This document shows positions 1 through 5,117 of a stretch of DNA of 5,117 bases, piece by piece. Numbering within the stretch: position 1 is the stretch's first letter; each line of letters starts with the position of its first letter. The stretch covers positions 1 through 5,117 of the forward strand of contig NJDR01000049.1 of NCBI GenBank assembly GCA_002254415.1. The letters are read 5' to 3'. A program made the position numbers and the translations under genes. Source of the stretch: Candidatus Aenigmarchaeota archaeon ex4484_52 (lineage in GTDB: Archaea > EX4484-52). A model generated the notes under the pieces. The model searched no databases and had not been told where the DNA came from. It was given only the letters and a program-made list of their open reading frames with translations.

Positions 1-1539
1 TTAAATATAACAAAACAACAAAAAAGCACAGGAGATATAAAGACATTTGACATACAAACAGGAGGTCCTTTTGATGTTTTAATAAGTACAATACAAAATG
101 AAGTTGAAGCAGGAGGTTATTTGGATTTTGTAATTAATGTATCCAATAAAGGGGATACTGATCAATTTGATGTTGAACTAAAATATAAAATAGATGATGG
201 CTCTGTTTATTGGACATCTGAATTTGTGCAAGTGGATGCTCATTCCACCAACGCATTCAAGAGAAGTTTTTCTATATATTCCGATGAGATTTTTGGAATG
301 CATAATTTAAGTATTGCAGTTTATTATGGAAATGACAAAATTGCTAATTCATCAACAACTTTTAGAGTAATTGCACCATCTTCAAAACCATCTGGAAAAA
401 CAACAACAGGAGGAAGCAGTATTGAAATTAATACAAGTGATACTTCTTTAATTTCAAAAATTCAAATAATAAAATATCCAAAAGAAATATTAATTGAAAA
501 AGGCAATATTTCTTATATTACCTTAACTGTCAATAACAACGGGCAAAGTATTTTGCATAATATTTCTATTGAAGTTGAAGGGCTTCCAATTGAATGGGTT
601 AAATGGCAGGCAAAAAAAATTGATTTTTTAAAACCATCAGAATTAAAAAATTTTATATTAAAATTTGACATACCTTTTGATATTGAGACAAAAAATTATT
701 TGGTAAAAATAAAAATAAAATCAAATGAAGCAGAGGATGAAAAAATTCTAAGATTGAAAATATTTGCATCAAGAGAGGAATTGTTGTTATATCAAATACA
801 AAACCTAAAAGATGTTCTGGATAATTTTAAAAAACGAGCTCTTGACATTCAAAGCAAAGGGCAAAATATTAGTTCTCTAAAAGATGACCTTCAAAGAACA
901 GAGGAAATGATACTTATTGCTGAAAAATACATTAATCAAAAAAAATATGATGAGGCAATACTTTCAATAAAAAAAATAGAGACAGCTATTGATGAAATTA
1001 AATACAAACTAAAACAATTAGAGATATTGCCAATTACAATAATACAGGAAGTAAAAGTTCCGCGCGTATTGGATAATTATATTTTATTGATTTTAATAAT
1101 ACTTTCTTTAATGGTTGTCCTGTCAAAATTAGTTCCTCTTATTGGGCAAAGAAAAATAAAAAATGAAATCCAAAAAATACAATTATACACAGATATAAAA
1201 AAAGCGGTCTTGCGTAAGCCAGCCAATAGAAGAATAATTAAATTGTTAAACCTGCTTAATTTAGAGCATAAGCAGGGATTAATATCAGATGATGTATATT
1301 CTAAATTAAAGCAAATTAATGAAGATAAATTAAGAGAGGAACAAATAATAAAAGATTCAATGCAAATTTTTAAGCGACCTGCTTTCAAATCAAGAATTGC
1401 AAATATGGAAAATGCATTAAGAAATACAGAGGAAGATAAAACAAAAGATATAAAAATTGAATACAAGTTCAAAAAAAGAGAAATTAAAAGAAATTTAGAA
1501 TGGTTAAAACAATATATTAAAGAACTTTTTCAAAGATGA
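1..1539 (+). CDS. Membrane-anchored surface protein with Ig-like/NEW3-like domains, coiled coil and cytoplasmic tail (5' partial)
   Basis: The frame is open from base 1 to the TGA at 1537-1539, so the start lies before the window. The TTG at 121 falls inside the first beta-sandwich domain and is not a start. Numbering the 512 visible residues from base 1: about 22-125 is an Ig-like (CARDB/NEW3-type) domain beginning FDVLIS and containing VNVSNKGD-like strand text (seen as INVSNKGD); 127-140 is a Ser/Thr/Gly-rich linker; about 152-255 is a second beta-sandwich with LTVNNNGQS and several N-x-S/T sequons; about 257-343 is a charged coiled coil; about 359-377 is one transmembrane helix (ILLILIILSLMVVL); the rest is a basic cytoplasmic tail. 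The tail has a short SHOCT-like helix pair near 412-437 (LLNLLNLEHKQGLISDDVY). The inferred topology is outside domains, then membrane, then inside tail. Specific function and partners are unknown; an adhesin or envelope-scaffold role is only a guess. Confidence 0.85.
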   Translation, partial: LNITKQQKSTGDIKTFDIQTGGPFDVLISTIQNEVEAGGYLDFVINVSNKGDTDQFDVELKYKIDDGSVYWTSEFVQVDAHSTNAFKRSFSIYSDEIFGMHNLSIAVYYGNDKIANSSTTFRVIAPSSKPSGKTTTGGSSIEINTSDTSLISKIQIIKYPKEILIEKGNISYITLTVNNNGQSILHNISIEVEGLPIEWVKWQAKKIDFLKPSELKNFILKFDIPFDIETKNYLVKIKIKSNEAEDEKILRLKIFASREELLLYQIQNLKDVLDNFKKRALDIQSKGQNISSLKDDLQRTEEMILIAEKYINQKKYDEAILSIKKIETAIDEIKYKLKQLEILPITIIQEVKVPRVLDNYILLILIILSLMVVLSKLVPLIGQRKIKNEIQKIQLYTDIKKAVLRKPANRRIIKLLNLLNLEHKQGLISDDVYSKLKQINEDKLREEQIIKDSMQIFKRPAFKSRIANMENALRNTEEDKTKDIKIEYKFKKREIKRNLEWLKQYIKELFQR

Positions 1540-2063
1540 TTTTAAATTTTTCAAAGGCAAGATTATCCATTTCTTTGCATTTGTATATTTTTTAATCAAG
1601 TTATATGACTTGTCAAATTCTTCTGTTGTTGGCACAGATATTGGATCAAATTCATTTATTACTTGCTCTGTTGGTGTAAACTCTCTCTTTAACAACCAAC
1701 CTCTTTGGACAATTCATCCGCATATCCCCCCATTGTTTTCATCTATTGTAGAGGGATAATCAATGCATCCAATCCACTGGCTGGCTCATGAAGATCAGAG
1801 ATATACATAGTATTTATAATTTTCTTTATATTTAAAATCTGTTGTTATCAACAAAAACCAATTATTTTTTATTAAATAAGCATTAATAAATGTCTTGTTT
1901 TTTAAATATAAATAACAAAGCAAATTATTTTTTCATTATATTTTTGTTTGTCGTATTTTAAAAATATTTTTTGCTTTTTGGTTTTATTAATTAAATATTC
2001 AATTACTTTGCCAATTTTATGTGGATCTTGCTTTATGCCAATTAACTTAATTGTTAATCCAGA
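1504..2063 (-). pseudogene. Decayed protein-coding gene with multiple frameshifts, family not recognised
   Basis: Read on the minus strand from 2063 to the TAA at 1504-1506, plausible protein text alternates between two frames. The pieces in order are: 2063 to about 1906 (IKLIGIKQDPHKIGKVIEYL, then KKQKIFLKYDKQKYNEKIIC); about 1905-1801 (KNKTFINAYLIKNNWFLLIT, then DFKYKENYKYYVY); about 1802-1752 (ISDLHEPASGLDALIIP); about 1750-1729 (STIDENNGG); about 1727-1701 (GYADELSKE); 1698-1507 (WLLKREFTPTEQVINEFDP onward to a Lys-rich end). The breaks alternate in direction (-1,+1,-1,+1,-1). One falls at a G6 run (1726-1731), where five Gs would restore the frame. No single ORF exceeds about 70 codons. 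The last 36 bases overlap the 3' end of the surface protein gene. The start is lost: an in-frame TAA lies at 2064-2066. The reconstructed product is a soluble-looking protein of about 185 residues that I cannot assign. Clustered assembly errors in a real gene are the main alternative. Confidence 0.65.
1540..1551 (+). terminator. Possible T-rich archaeal terminator after the surface protein gene
   Basis: Directly after the TGA the plus strand reads ttttaaattttt, a T-rich tract with no hairpin. Archaeal RNA polymerase often ends transcripts at such U-rich tracts. In so AT-rich a genome similar runs occur by chance, so this rests mainly on position. Confidence 0.3.
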
Positions 2064-2187
2064 TTATTTAATTTTAAAAATAAATTTATGGTGCATGGGT
2101 GCAAAACAAAAGCAGGAATTTATTGAATTAAATAATATAATAAAAAAATATTTAATAGAGCATAAATTTACATTAATAAGAAAATAG
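2056..2187 (+). pseudogene. Possible tail of a plus-strand gene (remnant)
   Basis: The plus-strand frame ending at the TAG at 2185-2187 reads as a hydrophilic, Lys-rich tail: NPDYLILKINLW, then MGAKQKQEFIELNNIIKKYL and a basic end. The opposite strand over the same bases gives a Phe/Cys-rich string that looks like antisense text, so the plus strand is favoured here. Further upstream in this frame (before about 2050) the sequence is antisense to the decayed minus-strand gene and is not believable. An ATG at 2095 could give a 30-residue peptide, but no ribosome binding site was identified. It ends 3 bases before the stop of the convergent DUF63 gene, which suits a real gene end. No family is recognised. 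Confidence 0.25.
2142..2148 (-). terminator. Possible T7 terminator downstream of the DUF63 gene
   Basis: On the minus strand a run of seven Ts lies about 43 bases past the DUF63 stop codon, inside a T-rich stretch. Archaeal terminators are commonly oligo-T runs of this kind without a strong stem. The run also falls inside the possible plus-strand gene tail, so it may be coincidental. Confidence 0.25.
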
Positions 2188-2190
2188 ATT

Positions 2191-3027
2191 TTAAGTAAAT
2201 ACAATCAACTGGAAAAGCCCCCTGATGCCCGGGGCAAGCCCTAAAATTATTATTATTATTTTCAAATAAAATCTGTCTTTTTTTGTTAAATTTTCATTGT
2301 CAATAATATGCAAGCACATTCCAACAACAATGAGTTTCAAAGGAAACATTATCCAGGCACCAGAATTATAGAAAACAAGATTCAATGATTCTGCATAATT
2401 TATTAGTCCTCTTGAAAGAACATGTTTTTCAGTGAATCCAAAAAAACTTATTGCAAGAAAACTTGATGTTGCATCTGTCAAATGACTCATTAATGTTGCA
2501 ATATTGATATTTGAAAAAAATTTGCTTTTCAAAACATATTTGAGCAATAAAATCAAAATCAAAAAAAAACACAAAATTCCAAGCCAGACAAAAAGAATTT
2601 TATAATTTTTAAAAAACAAAAAAATTTTGATGAATGCTAATCCAAGCAAAAACAATCCAAAACTAAACCAGATTTTCCAATAATCAATTTTTGTTTTTTG
2701 CTCTAAAATATTTGAAATAATAAGCAAACCAAAGCATATAAAAAATACAAGAAAATAAATCAAAGGCGTTATAAGCAAAATTGTAGAATAAACATTTAAT
2801 TCATTTAAAACGCGCAAAACAGCACCAAAACAAATATATGGAATTAAAGCAAAAAGAAATTTTTTGTCAATTATTTGGTTTTGTTTTTCAAAATATTTTT
2901 TCAGCAAAATTATTGCAAAAATAAAAATAATTGCCCATGAAAAAGTATTCACAATATTATAGCCAGTGTCATTTACAATCGGCGAAATATAGTATTTGTC
3001 AAGAAAAGAATTTAATTTATTTAGCAT
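2191..3027 (-). CDS. DUF63 family archaeal integral membrane protein
   Basis: A 278-residue polytopic membrane protein matching the DUF63 family (Pfam PF01889) in length and landmark motifs. Seen in order: a short N-terminal segment with YNIVNT at 23-28; IPYICFGAVLRVL at 62-74; ITPLIYFLVFF at 86-96; HLTDATSSFLA at 182-192; FGFTEKHVLSRGLI at 196-209; FPLKL at 228-232; LGLAPGIRGL at 262-271. Hydrophobic spans suggest about seven or eight transmembrane helices, roughly at 27-43, 57-75, 82-106, 118-139, 144-164, 226-242 and 255-275, with one more possible near 187-198. The family's function is unknown to me. His182, Asp185, Glu200 and His202 lie in the most family-like part and could form a site in or near the membrane (inference). 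The ATG at 3027 sits inside the end of the SDR gene (11-base overlap) and has an AAGGA 8 bases upstream, supporting this start and translational coupling. Confidence 0.88.
   Translation of the reverse strand: MLNKLNSFLDKYYISPIVNDTGYNIVNTFSWAIIFIFAIILLKKYFEKQNQIIDKKFLFALIPYICFGAVLRVLNELNVYSTILLITPLIYFLVFFICFGLLIISNILEQKTKIDYWKIWFSFGLFLLGLAFIKIFLFFKNYKILFVWLGILCFFLILILLLKYVLKSKFFSNINIATLMSHLTDATSSFLAISFFGFTEKHVLSRGLINYAESLNLVFYNSGAWIMFPLKLIVVGMCLHIIDNENLTKKDRFYLKIIIIILGLAPGIRGLFQLIVFT
2246..2260. repeat. (ATT)5 triplet repeat inside the DUF63 gene
   Basis: Five perfect ATT units lie in the DUF63 coding sequence and help encode a run of five isoleucines in the last membrane helix (residues 257-261). 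The length is a multiple of three, so unit gain or loss would change the helix length without shifting frame. Confidence 0.7.
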
Positions 3028-4000
3028 AATTTAAGTCCTTAATTGTTTCTTTTAGTGCTTTGTCAATATTGTATTTTCCAACATAGCTAAGATCATTTTT
3101 TGCTTTTGTGCAATCAAATACACGGGTTCTCAAAATTCGCCCAATATGGCTCCTGTTAATAATTGATTTTGTTCCAATAATTTTTGATCCTGTTTCACAA
3201 AAAAATGCAATTAAATTCGCAAACCAGATTGGTATCTGAAATTTTGGCGGATTTATTTTTAGATGCATACATATTATTTTATATGTTTCTTCATATGTTT
3301 TATAATCTGGTCCTGCAATTAAATATATATTGCCAATTGCTTTTTTATTGTTTAAAACAAGCACAAGAGCAGATGCAACATCTTTTACATAAACAAAATG
3401 CCAAATGTTTTTTCCATCTCCAATTAAAGGAAATCTTTTTTTTGCCTGCTTGATTATTTTTTTCCAGTTATTATTTGGTCCGTAAATTATTGTTGGCCTG
3501 ATAATTACAATTGGAATTTGCTTTTTGTGCTTTATTACAAATTGCTCTGCCAAATATTTTGTTTTTTCATAATTCGTCTCTGGAATGCATTTAAATGTTT
3601 CATTTGCCGGTTTTTCCATTGTTCCCATATTGCTGCCCAAAACACCGCTCGTACTAATATGAATAAATAATTTTACATATTTCTTATTTTTGATAGAGGC
3701 AAGAAGAATATTTTTTGTTCCACCTACATTAATTTTATAGAGATTCTTATAGAAAAGTGTCTCATCAGAACTTGCCGCTAAATGATATACAACCTCGATT
3801 TTGTTGTCTGCTATTATTTTTTCTAATTTTTTTTGATTATGAATTAAATCTGCATTTATTAATCTCGTGTTTTCAAATACATTATTTTCCGCCTTTTTTG
3901 TTCTTGAAATAATAAACAATTTATGCTTTTTTGTTTTTAATTGCTTTACTAGCTCTTTGCCCAAAAAACCAGTTCCACCAGTGATTAAAATATTCATCAT
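3017..4000 (-). CDS. NAD(P)-dependent epimerase/dehydratase (extended SDR family)
   Basis: A complete 327-residue extended short-chain dehydrogenase/reductase, cytosolic, with no signal peptide or membrane helix evident. From the ATG at 4000: Rossmann nucleotide-binding motif GGTGFLG at 8-14; ADL near 50-52 and HLAAS at 73-77 (adenine pocket and the strand 4 motif); ISTSG near 115-119 with the active-site Ser/Thr; catalytic YEKTK with Tyr144 and Lys148; RPTIIYGP at 168-175; GDGKN then HFVYVKDVA at 195-209; and a C-terminal domain with RTRVFDCTKAKNDL typical of sugar-nucleotide epimerases and related 3-beta-HSD-like enzymes. After the second beta strand the sequence is ISRTKK, with no acidic residue, which leans towards NADP(H) (inference). 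The substrate cannot be read. Three start codons stand in a row: TTG 4003, ATG 4000 and ATG 3997. The last gives the classic MNILITGG beginning and suits the promoter spacing best, so 3997 is equally possible. The gene overlaps the DUF63 gene by 11 bases, implying one transcript. Confidence 0.92.
   Translation of the reverse strand: MMNILITGGTGFLGKELVKQLKTKKHKLFIISRTKKAENNVFENTRLINADLIHNQKKLEKIIADNKIEVVYHLAASSDETLFYKNLYKINVGGTKNILLASIKNKKYVKLFIHISTSGVLGSNMGTMEKPANETFKCIPETNYEKTKYLAEQFVIKHKKQIPIVIIRPTIIYGPNNNWKKIIKQAKKRFPLIGDGKNIWHFVYVKDVASALVLVLNNKKAIGNIYLIAGPDYKTYEETYKIICMHLKINPPKFQIPIWFANLIAFFCETGSKIIGTKSIINRSHIGRILRTRVFDCTKAKNDLSYVGKYNIDKALKETIKDLNYAK
3036..3040 (-). promoter_or_regulatory. 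Shine-Dalgarno-like AAGGA for the DUF63 gene
   Basis: On the minus strand AAGGA is followed by 8 bases and then the ATG at 3027-3025. It lies within the last codons of the SDR gene (the Lys-Asp of IKDLNYAK). This is the arrangement expected for internal re-initiation in an operon. The leading gene of the pair has no such motif, in keeping with leaderless translation there. Coincidence with ordinary AAG GAC codons cannot be excluded. Confidence 0.45.
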
Positions 4001-4017
4001 CAATAAAAAACTATTAT

Positions 4018-4026
4018 CTTTATAAG
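4018..4026 (-). promoter_or_regulatory. Archaeal box A (TATA) promoter for the SDR-DUF63 pair
   Basis: The minus strand reads CTTATAAAG in the 33 bases between the stop of the transglutaminase-like gene and the first ATG of the SDR gene. Its centre (about 4022) lies 22-25 bases before the two ATGs at 4000 and 3997. Archaeal box A elements are centred about 26 bases before the transcription start, so the transcript would begin at or next to the ATG: a leaderless mRNA. No purine-rich ribosome binding site is seen in the spacer, which agrees. AT-richness makes a chance match possible. Confidence 0.5.
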
Positions 4027-4033
4027 TTGTATC

Positions 4034-5117
4034 TTATGAGTTTTGTTCTTGTTTTATAATTTCTTCTGATTTTTTACGAAGCAAATCCACTGCTTCATAG
4101 ATTTCTTGTAGTTTTTTTCGTAGTTTTTGAGTTTCAAATTCTTCATTTTGCCATTCAAAACCCAATCTCTTTTTAATCCTACCTAAAAAACTTCCGGGCA
4201 AACCTACTTGTTTTTTTGTTTCTTTTGGGTTTATTTGCTGTTTTTGATTTTGACTTAAGACATCCTCATGTGTTTCATTCTGTTTTAAAATAGTTTGCAT
4301 TGCAGGAGTTAAATCGTCAATTTTCTTTTTACCAACAAACATTACATATGGTGTATTTTCTTTTGATTTTATTTTTTCTAATAATGCTTGTTCTTTTGGT
4401 GACATTCTTTCTTTCGTTTCCATTTCTAAATTCATGTTTGTTGTACTACTCATATCAAAGTTATTCCACACCGCATTTCGAGTAGGGTCAATATATGTAA
4501 AAATCCATTCTCCATTTTTATTTTGAGAAAATATATGATTTGCACCATGTATTGAACCTCTGCAATATAGCACTATTATATTATCCAAATTAGGAATTTT
4601 TTTTTGCAGAATGCGAAATGATGATGCTGTGATTTCTCCAAAATTATGGCAAATACCAACACCTTCTTCAAATGCTGTTTGAGATTGCTTAACTTCATTT
4701 TTTATTCCTCTATAATATGCTTTTATTTGTTCTATTTTATTTAGCTTATTCTGATATAAATTTTTATCAGTGGTTAAATATGTGATTCTTCTTTCACTAA
4801 AACTCATATTCTTATTGACAAAATATGATACCAAATAAGTTTTTTTCCCATCATAAATTTTCCAAGGAAAGTCACATCCCCATATCTTAACATTTTTATT
4901 TATTGTAATATTGTGTTTTTTGAATTCATTTATCCAATTATCAGGCAATGTAATTTCATTAGGAAAAACCAAAATAGTTTTATTTTGCTCTTTATCAAAA
5001 CGAGGTATTTTTTGTTGTTCTAAAGAATTTGTAAGCTCTTCCATTTTGCTTTGATCTGAAACAACAAATAAATTTTTTTCTTCATATAACGTTTTTAAAA
5101 GAATTCTAAGAACTTCT
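4034..5117 (-). CDS. Transglutaminase-like cysteine-enzyme protein with C-terminal coiled coil (5' partial)
   Basis: The frame is open to the right edge of the window. The 24 codons before the ATG at 5044 (EVLRILLKTLYEEKNLFVVS and on) look like real protein, so the true start is probably outside and 5044 is internal. Counting from the Met at 5044, a likely Cys-His-Asp triad of the transglutaminase-like/papain-fold superfamily is visible: Cys132 in GVGICHNFGEITASSF (codon 4649-4651), His170 in HGANHIFS, and Asp186 in WIFTYIDPTRN, with the expected order and spacing. Residues about 1-110 are a mixed alpha/beta region with no family I recognise. Residues about 250-280 are a polar linker rich in Gln, Asn and Lys. 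Residues about 281-336 contain LPGSFLGRIKKRLGF and then a Lys/Glu-rich coiled coil. No transmembrane helix or signal is visible in this part. Protease, amidase, cross-linking or inactive binding roles are all possible. The next gene begins 33 bases downstream but appears to have its own promoter. Confidence 0.75.
   Translation of the reverse strand, partial: EVLRILLKTLYEEKNLFVVSDQSKMEELTNSLEQQKIPRFDKEQNKTILVFPNEITLPDNWINEFKKHNITINKNVKIWGCDFPWKIYDGKKTYLVSYFVNKNMSFSERRITYLTTDKNLYQNKLNKIEQIKAYYRGIKNEVKQSQTAFEEGVGICHNFGEITASSFRILQKKIPNLDNIIVLYCRGSIHGANHIFSQNKNGEWIFTYIDPTRNAVWNNFDMSSTTNMNLEMETKERMSPKEQALLEKIKSKENTPYVMFVGKKKIDDLTPAMQTILKQNETHEDVLSQNQKQQINPKETKKQVGLPGSFLGRIKKRLGFEWQNEEFETQKLRKKLQEIYEAVDLLRKKSEEIIKQEQNS

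Noticed and set aside
1077..1472. 131-codon open frame on the minus strand
   Set aside because: It lies wholly inside the surface protein gene, is antisense to the membrane helix and coiled tail, and gives an Ile/Phe/Ser/Cys-rich string with no recognisable domain.
1948..2055. Upstream half of a 79-codon plus-strand frame starting at a TTG
   Set aside because: This part is antisense to the decayed minus-strand gene, whose text (DPHKIGKVIEYL and neighbours) is far more protein-like. Only the last 40 or so codons were kept, as a possible remnant.
1540..2190. Insertion sequence or transposase remnant as the cause of the decayed patch
   Set aside because: No terminal inverted repeats, target-site duplication or transposase motif (DDE, HUH, serine recombinase) was found in any frame of the region.
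3184..3453. 89-codon open frame on the plus strand
   Set aside because: It is antisense to the middle and C-terminal parts of the SDR gene, which has clear family motifs. The product is Leu/Phe/Gln-rich without domain structure.
4300..4485. 61-codon open frame on the plus strand
   Set aside because: It is antisense to the transglutaminase-like gene, and the hydrophobic product arises from reading Lys/Glu codons backwards.
5042..5044. ATG as the start of the transglutaminase-like protein
   Set aside because: The frame stays open to the window edge with 24 more plausible codons and no clear ribosome binding site before the ATG, so it is more likely internal.
1..5117. tRNA, rRNA, CRISPR array
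   Set aside because: No cloverleaf with a TTCGA-type T-loop, no rRNA core sequences and no regularly spaced direct repeats were seen on either strand when read by eye.

Overview
The window is very AT-rich. It reads as the chromosome of a small-genome archaeon, most likely of the DPANN type (Woesearchaeota- or Pacearchaeota-like). Three things point that way: a DUF63-family membrane protein, which is an archaeal family; an archaeal box A promoter placed for a leaderless transcript; and a surface-anchored beta-sandwich/coiled-coil protein of a kind common in these lineages. The lineage is inferred from gene content and base composition, not from a marker gene.

Layout. Positions 1-1539 (+) hold the C-terminal 512 codons of a membrane-anchored surface protein whose start lies before the window. 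Positions 1504-2063 (-) hold a decayed gene: plausible coding sequence that switches between two reading frames at about five places. Positions 2056-2187 (+) may hold a second remnant, the tail of a plus-strand gene. Positions 2191-5117 (-) hold three intact, co-oriented genes, read from the right edge inwards: a transglutaminase-like cysteine-enzyme protein (5' end beyond the window), an extended SDR / NAD(P)-dependent epimerase-dehydratase, and a DUF63 integral membrane protein.

How they may work together. The SDR and DUF63 genes overlap by 11 bases and very probably share one transcript. A box A element in the 33-base spacer before the SDR gene suggests that this pair has its own promoter, even though the transglutaminase-like gene lies immediately upstream. 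A sugar-nucleotide- or lipid-type oxidoreductase coupled to a polytopic membrane protein suggests cell-envelope chemistry, but no substrate can be read from the sequence. No RNA genes, CRISPR arrays or insertion sequences were seen. The most unusual part is 1500-2190, a patch of gene decay between otherwise intact genes.
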